In this document: in pieces, positions 1-8,631 of the stretch
Position numbering within the stretch: position 1 is the first letter of the stretch
How the letters are laid out: the number at the start of each line of letters is the position of its first letter
DNA from: an uncultured Bacteroidota bacterium
GTDB lineage: Bacteria > Bacteroidota > Bacteroidia > Bacteroidales > P3
NCBI GenBank assembly: GCA_902774845.1
Contig: CACYJU010000009.1
Location: 111,075 to 175,074 of the forward strand
DNA: 64,000 nucleotides
Reading direction: 5' to 3'
Program-made: the position numbers and the translations under genes
The notes under the pieces: model-generated
The model's input: only the letters and a program-made list of their open reading frames with translations
Told to the model about the DNA's origin: nothing
Database searches by the model: none

Positions 1-1
1 G

Positions 2-625
2 GAACTCTACCGCATGATAAAAGAGGATGGGTACGACCTGGTGAGCGGATGGAAGAAAAAACGCTACGACTCGAAGCTGGCGAAGAACATCCCGTCGAAA
101 TTCTTCAACTGGACGACACGCAAGATGAGCGGCATCAAGCTGCACGACTTCAACTGCGGATTGAAAGCATACCGTAAGGATGTGGTGAAGTCGATCGAGG
201 TGTACGGAGAGATGCACAGATATATCCCGGTAATCGCCAAGTGGGCGGGATTCGGCAAGATAGGAGAGAAGGTGGTGCAACATCGCAAACGTGAGTTCGG
301 CGTGACGAAATTCGGTATGGACCGCTTCGTGAACGGCTACCTGGACCTTATGAGCATCATGTTCATGTCGAAATTCGGGAAGCAGCCCATGCATTTCTTC
401 GGATTGGTGGGAAGCGTGGCTTTCATGTTCGGCTTCGTGGCGTTGGTTGTGGTGGTGATAATGAGGCTTGCTGGACGTATCGCGTTGACTAACAGCGTGT
501 GGTTCTACCTCTCGATGCTGTTTGTGTTGATGGGTATGGTGCTTTTCCTGGCAGGATTCATCGGAGAACTGGTGTGCCGCAATTCGTCGACGAGGAACAG
601 CTATTTGATTGAGAAAGAGATTTGA
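2..625 (+). CDS. Glycosyltransferase family 2, C-terminal part (cut by window edge)
   Basis: The reading frame is open to the left edge, so the N-terminal half with the nucleotide-sugar site is missing. The visible part starts with DLVSGWKKKR and contains GIKLHDFNCGLKAYR, a pattern typical of dolichol-phosphate-mannose-synthase-like GT2 enzymes in Bacteroidetes, followed by RYIPVIAKWAGF. Two hydrophobic segments at the C-terminus (about residues 126-150 and 160-185 of the visible part) anchor it in the inner membrane. By family it should transfer a sugar to a polyprenyl carrier or a membrane-linked acceptor; the substrate cannot be told. The stop codon runs directly into an AAGAAGT-type repeat tract. 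Confidence 0.85.
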   Translation, partial: ELYRMIKEDGYDLVSGWKKKRYDSKLAKNIPSKFFNWTTRKMSGIKLHDFNCGLKAYRKDVVKSIEVYGEMHRYIPVIAKWAGFGKIGEKVVQHRKREFGVTKFGMDRFVNGYLDLMSIMFMSKFGKQPMHFFGLVGSVAFMFGFVALVVVVIMRLAGRIALTNSVWFYLSMLFVLMGMVLFLAGFIGELVCRNSSTRNSYLIEKEI

Positions 626-662
626 AGTCAGAAGGAAGATGTAAGACGTAAGAAGTTTTTTA
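626..662 (+). repeat. AAG-rich short tandem tract after stop codon
   Basis: Degenerate units of the type gaaGATGTAAGA and cgTAAGAAGT follow the stop codon at 625 and end in a T run. Similar tracts lie at 1735-1767, 5680-5815 and 61617-61655. Confidence 0.7.
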
Positions 663-664
663 TT

Positions 665-1732
665 TTGAGTAGAAGGCGGGGTCATAAAAGGAGAAGTTGG
701 GGCATTGTGATGCTCGTGTTGCTGGTGGTGCTTGCCGGCGGGGTGTTCTGTGCGTGGAAACTGGCAGTCGGCGGTCAGCGGTCAGCAGACAGCGAGCAGC
801 CTTTGATGGAGTCGCATAACCGACTGCTGAGGAGCGAGATACCAACTATGGCTGCCAACTCGATGAGATACCGCGAGCTTTTTGCCGACAACAACGACGT
901 GCAACTCAAGGCTGCCAAGAAGATGGGGCTGAAGAACCCAGAGGCTGTAAAGCAACCGGAGTTGTGTGACGACCTGGTGGAGGTGAAGTCGAACTCGTGG
1001 TACAAGGTGGACACTCTGTATCACTCCAAGCCATATCTGGTGCCCGAGGCTTCGCTGCTGCTGACATATATCAGCCGTCGTTTCGACCAACTGCAAGATG
1101 AGGAGGGGGTGAAGACGAAGGTGCGTCCGATAGTGACCAGCTTGCTGCGCAACAAGAGTCAGGTGGGACGCCTGCGTCGAGTGAACCGCAACGCCACCGA
1201 GAACTCGTGCCATCTGTATGGCACCACCTTCGACCTCTCATACTGCCGTTTCGTGACCAACGACGGCGAGGAGGTGATGGACAACGGAAAATACAAGCAG
1301 CTGCTTGCATTGGCGCTCTACGAACTGCGGTTCGAAGGATTGTGCTATGTGAAATATGAACGCAGACCCCCATGCTTCCATATAACCGTGCGTGCGGTGG
1401 ACTATGAGGGAGAGCTGGCGTGTGAGACGGAGGAGATTGAGGTCGGCAGCCAGCGGGTGCGTGCTCGCACAGAGCAAGTACGTGCTTCCTCGCATTTGGC
1501 GGATAGTACGGATATTTCGGATTCTTGGATATTTGGAGATAAAGAGTTGAAGGAGGAAAAGACTACGGAATCGCGGCTTGTCGATTCGGTGGATATGTCG
1601 GATTCATGGGTGTTCGGAACTACGGAGTTGAAGGAGGAGAGAGCTGAGGAACCAAGGAATGAGGCAAAAGTCAAAAAGGAATATACACGATCGAAAGAAT
1701 TTGAACATCGGAGCAATTATGTGTTTGAGTGA
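665..1732 (+). CDS. DUF5715-like membrane-anchored protein with M15-peptidase-like metal motif
   Basis: Length is 355 aa if the TTG at 665 is used; an in-frame ATG at 710 (residue 16) is an alternative. One N-terminal hydrophobic segment (about residues 14-32) follows KRR, so the protein is probably anchored with its body in the periplasm. CHLYGTTFD (H183, D190) and CFHITV (H239) resemble the SxHxxGxxxD and terminal His ligands of M15 D,D-carboxypeptidases, suggesting a peptidoglycan-peptidase fold; activity is not shown. The C-terminus carries two copies of a DSxDxSDSWxFGxxELKEE unit (about residues 278-330). Residues 35-45 are coded by a cggtcagc-type repeat that also occurs in the kinase-RapZ gene. 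The assignment to DUF5715 is from memory and moderate. Confidence 0.65.
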   Translation: MSRRRGHKRRSWGIVMLVLLVVLAGGVFCAWKLAVGGQRSADSEQPLMESHNRLLRSEIPTMAANSMRYRELFADNNDVQLKAAKKMGLKNPEAVKQPELCDDLVEVKSNSWYKVDTLYHSKPYLVPEASLLLTYISRRFDQLQDEEGVKTKVRPIVTSLLRNKSQVGRLRRVNRNATENSCHLYGTTFDLSYCRFVTNDGEEVMDNGKYKQLLALALYELRFEGLCYVKYERRPPCFHITVRAVDYEGELACETEEIEVGSQRVRARTEQVRASSHLADSTDISDSWIFGDKELKEEKTTESRLVDSVDMSDSWVFGTTELKEERAEEPRNEAKVKKEYTRSKEFEHRSNYVFE

Positions 1733-1734
1733 GG

Positions 1735-1767
1735 GAAGATGTAAGAAGTTAGAAGTTTTTTTATTTT
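1735..1767 (+). repeat. AAG-rich short tandem tract
   Basis: gatgtaagaagttagaag followed by a T run lies right after the stop of the upstream gene, the same arrangement as at 626-662. Confidence 0.65.
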
Positions 1768-1797
1768 TCTATTGAACAATAAGATAAGAAAGATAAG

Positions 1798-2898
1798 ATG
1801 AGTTTACAATGTGGCATAGTAGGACTACCTAACGTCGGTAAGTCGACTCTTTTCAACTGTCTGAGTAACGCTAAGGCTCAGGCGGCTAACTTCCCGTTCT
1901 GCACCATCGAACCTAACGTGGGCGTCATAACCGTCCCAGACGAGCGTCTCAACAAGCTGGTCGAGATAGAGCATCCTGCCAGCGTGGTGCCCGCCACCGT
2001 GGAGATAGTCGACATAGCAGGACTGGTGAAAGGCGCCAGCAAAGGGGAGGGGCTTGGCAACAAGTTTCTCGGCAACATACGCACCTGCGACGCCATCATA
2101 CATGTGCTGCGTTGCTTCGACGACGACAACGTGACCCATGTCGACGGAAGTGTCGATCCGATAAGGGACAAGCAGACGATAGACCTTGAGCTGCAGTTCA
2201 AAGACCTGGAGACCATAGAGAACCGCTATGAGAAGGAGGTAAAGAAAGCCAAAGCTGGAGGTGACGCCAAAGCGAAGAAGCTGGTGGAGGTGATGGATCT
2301 GTATAAAGCAGCCTTGCTTAGTGGCAAGAACGCCCGAACTGTGGAACTCGACGAAAGTCAGCAGGAGGCGGCCAAAGACCTGATGCTGCTCACCGCCAAA
2401 CCGGTGCTCTATGTCTGCAATGTGGACGAAGGGTCGGTGAAGAACGGCAACAAGTATGTGGATATGGTGAAGGAGTCGGTAAGCAGCGAGGCGGCCGAGG
2501 TGCTGGTGATAGGAGCTGCGATAGAGGCCGACATAGCCGAGCTGGAGACCTTCGAGGAGAAGCAGATGTTCTTGGAAGACCTGGGATTGTCTGAGTCGGG
2601 TGTGAACCGTCTCATCAAGGCGGCTTACAAGCTGCTGGGCTTGCAGACATTCCTTACGGCTGGCCCCAAAGAGTGTCGTGCCTGGACTTTCCGCAAAGGG
2701 ATGAAGGCGCCTCAGACGGCCGGCATCATCCATAGCGACTTTGAGCGTGGTTTCATCCGTGCCGAAGTGATAAAATATGACGACTACGTGACCCTCGGAA
2801 GCGAAGCCAAATGCCGTGAGGCAGGCAAGATAGCGGTGGAGGGTAAGGACTATATAGTGCAGGACGGAGACATCATGCATTTCAGGTTTAATGTTTGA
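1798..2898 (+). CDS. ychF: Redox-regulated ATPase YchF
   Basis: A 366-aa Obg-family P-loop protein of the usual length. G1 is GLPNVGKST near residue 8, the switch region NFPFCTIEPNVG follows, G3 is DIAG, and the C-terminal TGS domain ends in VQDGDIMHFRFNV. YchF proteins bind ATP rather than GTP because their G4 motif is altered, associate with ribosomes, and act in stress responses. The gene stands alone between two repeat-bearing spacers. A GTAGTCAGCAGGTAGCAG tract separates it from the next gene. Confidence 0.97.
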   Translation: MSLQCGIVGLPNVGKSTLFNCLSNAKAQAANFPFCTIEPNVGVITVPDERLNKLVEIEHPASVVPATVEIVDIAGLVKGASKGEGLGNKFLGNIRTCDAIIHVLRCFDDDNVTHVDGSVDPIRDKQTIDLELQFKDLETIENRYEKEVKKAKAGGDAKAKKLVEVMDLYKAALLSGKNARTVELDESQQEAAKDLMLLTAKPVLYVCNVDEGSVKNGNKYVDMVKESVSSEAAEVLVIGAAIEADIAELETFEEKQMFLEDLGLSESGVNRLIKAAYKLLGLQTFLTAGPKECRAWTFRKGMKAPQTAGIIHSDFERGFIRAEVIKYDDYVTLGSEAKCREAGKIAVEGKDYIVQDGDIMHFRFNV

Positions 2899-2931
2899 TT
2901 AGCAGGTTGTAGTCAGCAGGTAGCAGTTAGT

Positions 2932-5682
2932 ATGAAGACGCAAAAACAAATAAGAATGTTAGGCAGAAGGGCAATAATAATTTGTCTTTCTTGTCTTTTT
3001 TGTCTTCTGGTTGTCTCTTGCTCTACTACCAAGGCTAAGTGGGTTAACATACGCTACCATAACCTTACGGCGCACTACAACGTGTGGTGGAACGGCAACG
3101 AGAGCCTGAAGGAAGGGGTGAAAGAGCTGAACAAGAAGGTCAACGACGACTACACCCAGATACTTCCCGTCTACAAGCTTGGCACCACCACCGAGTCGAT
3201 GGCCATGAAGCCGAAGTTCGACCGCGCCATCGAGAAGGGTGTGAAGGGAGTGAAGAAACACAGCATCTTCGTGCACGGCAAAGAGCATGTGCCCTATATA
3301 CGCAAATGCTATATGCTTACCGCCTACGGCTCGTTCTACGAGCACGACTATGTGTCGGCTGAGAACACCTCCCAGATGATGTCGGCGCAGTTTGCCGGCA
3401 CCAAGGAAGGCGACGAGGCGAAGATAATCATTGCCCGCTGTCATGCCGCCGACAAGCAGTATATGGTGGCCGAGCAGGAACTCGACCAGCTGGTGCAGAA
3501 GATGAAAGACGGGGCTTTCAACAAGAAGCTCGACTCGAAGCTCTATATGGCGATGGTGGAGAGTCTCATACCGCAGGAGCGTTACAAGAAAGCGGTGGAG
3601 AACATAAAGCTCTCGCTCGAGTCGACCAAAGACCGCGAGACCAAGGCACGCCTCTATTTCATCATGGCGCAGATATACCAGAAGCTGAACAAGAAGCCCA
3701 CAGCCACCAAATACTACCAGAAGGCGATAAAGAACACCGAACTCTACGTGATGGAGTTCAACGCTCGCTTGAATATCGCCTCCTGTGCCGACCTGGAGCA
3801 TACCGACATACCTAAGTTGGAGAAGCAGCTGAACCGTATGCTCAAGGAAAGCAAGAACGAGGAATACCGCGACCAGATATACTACGCCATGGGTGAGATG
3901 TACATGGGGGTGAAGAACGCCAAGAAAGCCTGCGACAGCTACAAGAAGTCGGTGGCGGTGTCGACCAAGAACCAGCCACAGAAAGCCAAGTCGGCACTAA
4001 GGCTGGCAGAGGTGCTCTATGATGTCTACGAGAACTACGACCTCTCGCAGATATACTACGATACGGCGATGCAGATAATCAACCGCGACTACCCGCATTA
4101 CGGAGAGATAAAGTCGCGCTATGATGTGCTCTCGGCTCTGGTTTCCTACACACGTGTCATCGAACGCAACGACAGCCTTATCAACCTTGCAGAGATGCCC
4201 AAGGCAGAGCGCGACCAGATAATAAAGAAGAAAATCGAAGATCTGAAGAAACAGGAGGAAGAGGCCAAGGAGCGTGAACTGCTGGCTCAGATCGCCTCCG
4301 ACACCAAGGCGGCTCAGAACACCCTCACGGGCGACTGGTATTTCTACAACAACAATACCGTCCAGAAGGGCAAGGAGACCTTCCGTCAGAGGTGGGGAGT
4401 GCGTCCGCTCGAGGACTACTGGTTCATGTCGAAGAAAGGACTTCTGGGTATGAACATGCTTGCGTTGGCCAGTGACGAGGAAGAGGAGTCGGAAGAGGCA
4501 GACGACAGCGACTCGACGCAGGCGGAGGACGCCGTGCCCAAGGGTGCCGACCCCAACGACCCGCATAATGCGGCCTACTACTTGAAAGACATCCCGTCGA
4601 CCATGCAGCAGAAAGACTCCATGCGTGCGGAGACGGCTGTGGCGCTGCTCAATGCAGGATACATATTTTATGACGGCATCGGGAACGTGCCTCGGGCGCT
4701 GGAGTGCTACCTGCGTATGGCAAACGAATTCCCGGAGAACGACGAGATAGTGCAGGCTTTCTATATGCTCTACCGGGTATACACCAAGCAGGGCAACACG
4801 CCTCAGGCCAACTACTACAAAGATATGATACTTATGGGCTTCCCCGACAGCGACTACGCCAACCTCATACGCGACGAGAACTACTACAATGAGATCATCC
4901 GTCGTGAGCAGCGTGTGAAGGACGACTATGAGTCGCTCTACACGCTCTTCCGCAAGCGCCGCTACAACGAGGTCATCAACGAAGCTCAGGTGGCACAGGA
5001 GGCCTATCAAGGCGATCCCATGCTCTTGAAATACAAGTATTGGGAGTCGATGGCATACGCCCGCATAGGCGACAAGGAGAAGGCGATAACTGGATTTGAG
5101 AACATCATCGCCTCTGCCGAGAAGACCGACTCCATCGTGCCGCTTGCTCAGCTGCAACTGCGCTATCTCAAAGGCGACGCCTACGTGGAGGAGCCAGAGG
5201 CGGCGGCAGACGAGACCATCACCCAAGCCGAAGAGACGACGGCCACAGGACGTACACCCGCAACCCTTCAGCCGGCTGCCCAAACAGAAGAGGAACTGCC
5301 TGCCGAATCGCAGTATTTCCGCTACAAGGAGACTCTCCAGCATTATGTCATTATTATCGTCAACGACAAGAAGATACGCGCCACCGAATTCCAGTACCGC
5401 CTCGCCGACTTCAACGCCGAGTACTACTCCAACGCTGGATATAAGGTCAACGCACTCATGTTCACCGACTCGACCCAGATGATAACCATCCACCGCTTCA
5501 AGAACGCCGCCGAGGCGATGCTCTACTACCAGCACCTCCAGCAACCTGAGAGCCCGCTCATGTCCTACAATTCCGACGACTTCGTGGTCTACCCCATATC
5601 GACTCAGAACTACACCACCTTCTACAACCGCAAGAATATCGAGGCCTACCGCCTCTTCTTTGAGAGATATTATGGGAGGTAA
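2932..5682 (+). CDS. TPR lipoprotein of the PorW/SprE type
   Basis: A 916-aa protein with a lipoprotein signal (hydrophobic residues 14-28, lipobox VVSC with Cys30) and the N-terminal block RYHNLTAHYNVWWNG that I associate with PorW/SprE, the periplasmic TPR lipoprotein of type IX secretion and gliding. Many helical TPR-like units follow (about residues 110-400 and 590-720). An acidic linker EEEESEEADDSDS lies near residue 520 and a folded C-terminal region (about 800-916) ends in FFERYYGR. No other type IX secretion gene is adjacent, although a gldH-like gene lies at 46.9 kb. Homologues occur in Bacteroidales without gliding, so the role could be general outer-membrane biogenesis. The stop codon TAA is already part of the following repeat tract. 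Confidence 0.7.
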   Translation: MKTQKQIRMLGRRAIIICLSCLFCLLVVSCSTTKAKWVNIRYHNLTAHYNVWWNGNESLKEGVKELNKKVNDDYTQILPVYKLGTTTESMAMKPKFDRAIEKGVKGVKKHSIFVHGKEHVPYIRKCYMLTAYGSFYEHDYVSAENTSQMMSAQFAGTKEGDEAKIIIARCHAADKQYMVAEQELDQLVQKMKDGAFNKKLDSKLYMAMVESLIPQERYKKAVENIKLSLESTKDRETKARLYFIMAQIYQKLNKKPTATKYYQKAIKNTELYVMEFNARLNIASCADLEHTDIPKLEKQLNRMLKESKNEEYRDQIYYAMGEMYMGVKNAKKACDSYKKSVAVSTKNQPQKAKSALRLAEVLYDVYENYDLSQIYYDTAMQIINRDYPHYGEIKSRYDVLSALVSYTRVIERNDSLINLAEMPKAERDQIIKKKIEDLKKQEEEAKERELLAQIASDTKAAQNTLTGDWYFYNNNTVQKGKETFRQRWGVRPLEDYWFMSKKGLLGMNMLALASDEEEESEEADDSDSTQAEDAVPKGADPNDPHNAAYYLKDIPSTMQQKDSMRAETAVALLNAGYIFYDGIGNVPRALECYLRMANEFPENDEIVQAFYMLYRVYTKQGNTPQANYYKDMILMGFPDSDYANLIRDENYYNEIIRREQRVKDDYESLYTLFRKRRYNEVINEAQVAQEAYQGDPMLLKYKYWESMAYARIGDKEKAITGFENIIASAEKTDSIVPLAQLQLRYLKGDAYVEEPEAAADETITQAEETTATGRTPATLQPAAQTEEELPAESQYFRYKETLQHYVIIIVNDKKIRATEFQYRLADFNAEYYSNAGYKVNALMFTDSTQMITIHRFKNAAEAMLYYQHLQQPESPLMSYNSDDFVVYPISTQNYTTFYNRKNIEAYRLFFERYYGR

Positions 5683-5815
5683 GAAGTAAGAAGTTAGAAG
5701 GAAGAGGTTAGAAGTAAGAGGGAAGAAGTAAGAAGTAAGAGGTTAGAGGGAAGAAGTAAGAAGGAAGAGGGAAGAGGTAAGAAGTTAGAGGTTAGAAGTA
5801 AGATGTAAGAAAAAC
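5680..5815 (+). repeat. Long AAGAAGTAAG tandem tract
   Basis: About 135 bp of degenerate units GAAGTAAGA, GAAGTTAGA and GGAAGAGGT fill the spacer between the TPR lipoprotein gene and bactofilin. The tract starts at the stop codon and contains no hairpin that I can see. Confidence 0.9.
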
Positions 5816-5834
5816 TAACATAATAATATAAATC

Positions 5835-6209
5835 ATGGCAAAAACATTAGAAATGGAAAACACAACAGTCAACACCATCAGCAACGGTACACAGATCAAG
5901 GGCGACATCATCGCTCAGGGCGACTTCCGTCTTGACGGCCGTCTCGACGGCAACATCCAACTTAACGGCAAACTCGTCGTCGGAGAAAACGGTACCATCA
6001 AAGGCAATGTCGTATGCCAGAACGCCAACATCATAGGTCGTGTGGACGGCAACATCTCCGTCAAGGAGGTCCTCACGCTCCATGCCACCGCCGTAGTCAA
6101 GGGTGACATCCTCATCAACAAGCTCGCCATCGAACCTGGCGCCTCCTTCTCGGGCACCTGCCGCATGCTCGACGAGCTGCAGAAAGAAAACGAAGAAGCC
6201 GGCGAATAG
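5835..6209 (+). CDS. Bactofilin (polymer-forming cytoskeletal protein)
   Basis: A 124-aa protein with the regular beta-helix pattern of bactofilins: INGTQIKGDI-like start, FRLDGRLDGNI, KLVVGENGTIKGNV, IIGRVDGNI, VVKGDI, and a short charged tail. Bactofilins self-assemble without nucleotide into filaments under the inner membrane and organise peptidoglycan enzymes or polar structures. The length is typical. The stop TAG shares its G with the GTG start of the next gene (TAGTG), so the two are probably translated together. A second ATG (residue 7) could also serve as start. Confidence 0.92.
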   Translation: MAKTLEMENTTVNTISNGTQIKGDIIAQGDFRLDGRLDGNIQLNGKLVVGENGTIKGNVVCQNANIIGRVDGNISVKEVLTLHATAVVKGDILINKLAIEPGASFSGTCRMLDELQKENEEAGE

Positions 6210-7726
6210 TGGACAGCGACACATCCATCCTCCGCGACCTCTTCCGTAAGTGGGCAGGGGTCGATTGCGAGCAGTATATGCCTCTGGGCGCCAACGGCTC
6301 CAACAGGAAGTATTTCCGCCTCTCGGCTGGAGAAAAATCCTGCATAGCGGCCGTCAACGACGACATCCGTGAGAACGAGGCGTTCATCTACTACTCACGC
6401 TCGCTTGCCGAGCGCGGCATACGTGTGCCGGAGCTCTATGCCGTAAGCGACGACAGACGTTGCTATCTGCAGCAGGACCTCGGCGACACCACCCTCTATT
6501 CCTATCTCTATGCCAAGAGGCAGCGAGGCGAGGGCTTCGACGAGGAGACGCTCGCGCTCTATAAGAAGGTGCTTTCCGACCTGGCGCTCATACAGACACG
6601 CTGTCGCGACCTCGACTTCTCCTATGCCTATCCGCGTCCCGACTTCGACTCGCAGGCCATCCAGTGGGACCTCAACTACTTCAAATATTTCTTTTTGAAG
6701 CTCTTCTATGTTCCTTTCGACGAGCAGCTTTTAGAGAACGACTACCATACCCTTATCGACTATCTCCTTGCCGGCGACTGCTCCTCGTTCATGTATCGCG
6801 ACTTCCAGACACGCAATATCATGGTGGTCGGCGGTCAGCAGTCAGTTCCTGGTCACAGGTCACAGGTCACAGGTCACAGGTCACAACTTTACTACATCGA
6901 CTATCAGGGAGCGCGGCGTGGGGCTCCGCAATACGACGCCGCCTCGTTGCTCTACAGCTCCAAAGCCGAGATACCCGAAGCTATACGCCAAGAACTTCTC
7001 GCTCACTATGTTGACTGTTTCTTCAGTGACCAGAACATAGTGACCAGTGACCAGAATCAGGTCACAGATCACAGGTCACAGGTCACAGCTTTTACTTCTC
7101 GCTTCTATGGCTATGTCCTGATACGCATCCTCCAGGCGATGGGGGCCTATGGCTATCGCGGACTCTACGAGCGCAAGGACTATTTCATAGCCAGCATCCC
7201 GCTCGCCATAGCCAACCTGCGGACCATCCTCCAGCGTCTGCCTGAGGAGCTCCACATACCCCATCTGCGTTCAGTCCTCGAGCATATAGTCAACTCGAAG
7301 CTCGCCGTAGCCGAGACACACACAACCCTTCCGTCCGACACCCTTACCGTCGACATCCTCAGCTTCTCCTTTAAGAAAGGGCTTCCCAACGACACGTCGG
7401 GCAACGGAGGAGGCTTCATCTTCGACTGTCGCACGCTCCCCAATCCTGGCCGCTATCCCGAATATCGAAGCTATACAGGCAAAGACACGTCGGTCATCAA
7501 GTTCCTGCAGAAAGAGCCCGCCGTCGACCAGTTCCTCGAACATGTGCAGGCGATAGTCGCCCAGTCGGTAGAAAAATACATAGAGCGCAAGTTTTCTCAC
7601 CTCCAGGTCGCCTTCGGCTGTACCGGCGGCCAGCATCGCTCGGTATATTGTGCCGAACGCCTTGCAGCCTACCTCCGCAATAATTTCGATTGCAACGTGG
7701 TTGTGACCCATCGCGAGCAAAGTTGA
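6209..7726 (+). CDS. Aminoglycoside-phosphotransferase-like kinase fused to RapZ C-terminal domain
   Basis: A 505-aa fusion. Residues 1-330 form an APH/choline-kinase-like fold: substrate-binding loop near GANGSNRKYFRL, catalytic YRDFQTRN (D198, N203) and metal-binding YIDYQG (D231). Residues about 350-505 match the RapZ C-terminal domain with GCTGGQHRSV. In other bacteria APH-like AmgK phosphorylates amino sugars of recycled cell wall and RapZ senses glucosamine-6-phosphate, so a role in amino-sugar or cell-wall metabolism is a reasonable inference. Five perfect GGTCACA units (6851-6885) insert about 12 residues between the two catalytic Asp residues, and a second related tract at 7025-7088 adds another low-complexity loop. 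The start is GTG, overlapping the bactofilin stop by one base. Both insertions keep the frame. Confidence 0.85.
   Translation: MDSDTSILRDLFRKWAGVDCEQYMPLGANGSNRKYFRLSAGEKSCIAAVNDDIRENEAFIYYSRSLAERGIRVPELYAVSDDRRCYLQQDLGDTTLYSYLYAKRQRGEGFDEETLALYKKVLSDLALIQTRCRDLDFSYAYPRPDFDSQAIQWDLNYFKYFFLKLFYVPFDEQLLENDYHTLIDYLLAGDCSSFMYRDFQTRNIMVVGGQQSVPGHRSQVTGHRSQLYYIDYQGARRGAPQYDAASLLYSSKAEIPEAIRQELLAHYVDCFFSDQNIVTSDQNQVTDHRSQVTAFTSRFYGYVLIRILQAMGAYGYRGLYERKDYFIASIPLAIANLRTILQRLPEELHIPHLRSVLEHIVNSKLAVAETHTTLPSDTLTVDILSFSFKKGLPNDTSGNGGGFIFDCRTLPNPGRYPEYRSYTGKDTSVIKFLQKEPAVDQFLEHVQAIVAQSVEKYIERKFSHLQVAFGCTGGQHRSVYCAERLAAYLRNNFDCNVVVTHREQS
6851..6885 (+). repeat. GGTCACA x5 perfect tandem inside a coding region
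   Basis: Five exact heptamers give 35 bp, which with the flanking bases is read in frame as GHRSQVTGHRSQ. It lies between the catalytic loop and the metal-binding loop of the kinase domain. It is preceded by a gtcggcggtcagc unit that is also found at about 768-780. Confidence 0.95.
7025..7088 (+). repeat. GTGACC / GGTCACA inverted-type tract inside a coding region
   Basis: The left part carries AGTGACCAG units and the right part AGGTCACAG units, so the mRNA can fold back on itself. It is read in frame as SDQNIVTSDQNQVTDHRSQ. Confidence 0.85.
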
Positions 7727-7769
7727 AAAAAAAATCCACACCCAACCGCCCATTTTGGAATTTTCTTTG

Positions 7770-7777
7770 TATCTTTG
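7770..7777 (+). promoter_or_regulatory. Bacteroidetes -7 box TATCTTTG
   Basis: TATCTTTG followed by CA lies 36 bp before the ATG at 7814. It matches the TAnnTTTG consensus; the -33 element is not clear. Confidence 0.75.
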
Positions 7778-7813
7778 CACTCTACTTATAAGACAAATAA
7801 AAATTACAAAACA

Positions 7814-8524
7814 ATGAATAAGACCCTGAAAATCGTTCTTGAGGCAGTTCTCGCCCTCGTGGTCATCGGCCTCGGTATCTGGCTCTATCTGAGCATCAGC
7901 AAACCTGTGAAGTTCGACGAAGAATACAACAAACGTGGTGTTGCATGCGCCGACAAGCTGCGTGCCATCCGTACACTCGAAGAAGCCTACAAGCAGACCT
8001 ACAACTGCTATTGCGGCAATTTCGACACACTCTTCGGCCGTCTGCTCAACGAAGACAGCCTGCGTATCTCCACTAAGGTGGTATTCCGCGACAAATTCCC
8101 GCAGGACAGTAACTTCGTGTTCGAAGAGATCTCCGAGTTTGAGGCTATCAAGCTGGGTTATATCGCCCGTAAGGACACTTTGGTCAACCCTGTGAAGCAG
8201 CTGCGTGAGAACGGCAAGTTGCCCATTACCCTCGCCGACGGCTCTGTCCGTCAGATGACCGACGAGGAGATCCTCAACCTCCGCTTCCTCCCTTATCCCA
8301 AGGGTACCACCGAGGAGTTTGAAATCAATGCCGGCATGAAAGAATCCAACGGCGGTTTCAACGTCCCTGTGGTAGAAGTTAAGGTGGACATCGACCGTCT
8401 GATGAGCGACTGCGACCATCAGCTTGTCGTCAACAAGAAAGACAAACTCGTCTCTGGAAACAAATATCCGGGCTGGAAGTTCGGAAGCATGGACGAGTCC
8501 ATCATCGAAGGCAACTTCGAGTAA
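7814..8524 (+). CDS. Membrane-anchored protein of unknown function, pseudopilin-like N-terminus
   Basis: The ATG at 7814 gives 236 aa; an upstream in-frame start at 7775 lies inside the -7 box and is rejected. One N-terminal transmembrane segment (residues 7-28) is followed by a region EEAYKQTYNCYCGNFDTLFGRL that looks like the start of type-II-secretion/pseudopilin-type periplasmic domains. The rest is a soluble domain with no motif I recognise. A strong terminator follows. I believe the family is widespread in Bacteroidales next to DUF3822 and rsmD, but its function is unknown. Confidence 0.75.
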   Translation: MNKTLKIVLEAVLALVVIGLGIWLYLSISKPVKFDEEYNKRGVACADKLRAIRTLEEAYKQTYNCYCGNFDTLFGRLLNEDSLRISTKVVFRDKFPQDSNFVFEEISEFEAIKLGYIARKDTLVNPVKQLRENGKLPITLADGSVRQMTDEEILNLRFLPYPKGTTEEFEINAGMKESNGGFNVPVVEVKVDIDRLMSDCDHQLVVNKKDKLVSGNKYPGWKFGSMDESIIEGNFE

Positions 8525-8544
8525 TAAATGGTGCGTCACCTATG

Positions 8545-8573
8545 CCCCCGATAATCCAACGTCGGGGGTTTTT
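8545..8573 (+). terminator. Rho-independent terminator
   Basis: A 7-bp perfect stem CCCCCGA/TCGGGGG (8545-8551 with 8562-8568), 10-nt loop, then TTTTT. It ends the 7814-8524 unit. Confidence 0.92.
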
Positions 8574-8631
8574 CTTTGTTTCTTATTGAACCCGCTAAAT
8601 AACAATTTAACGCATTAACACCATATCTCCA

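Noticed and set aside
5680..5815. CRISPR array
   Set aside because: This and the other tracts have units of 7-9 bp without unique spacers, and no cas gene is present.
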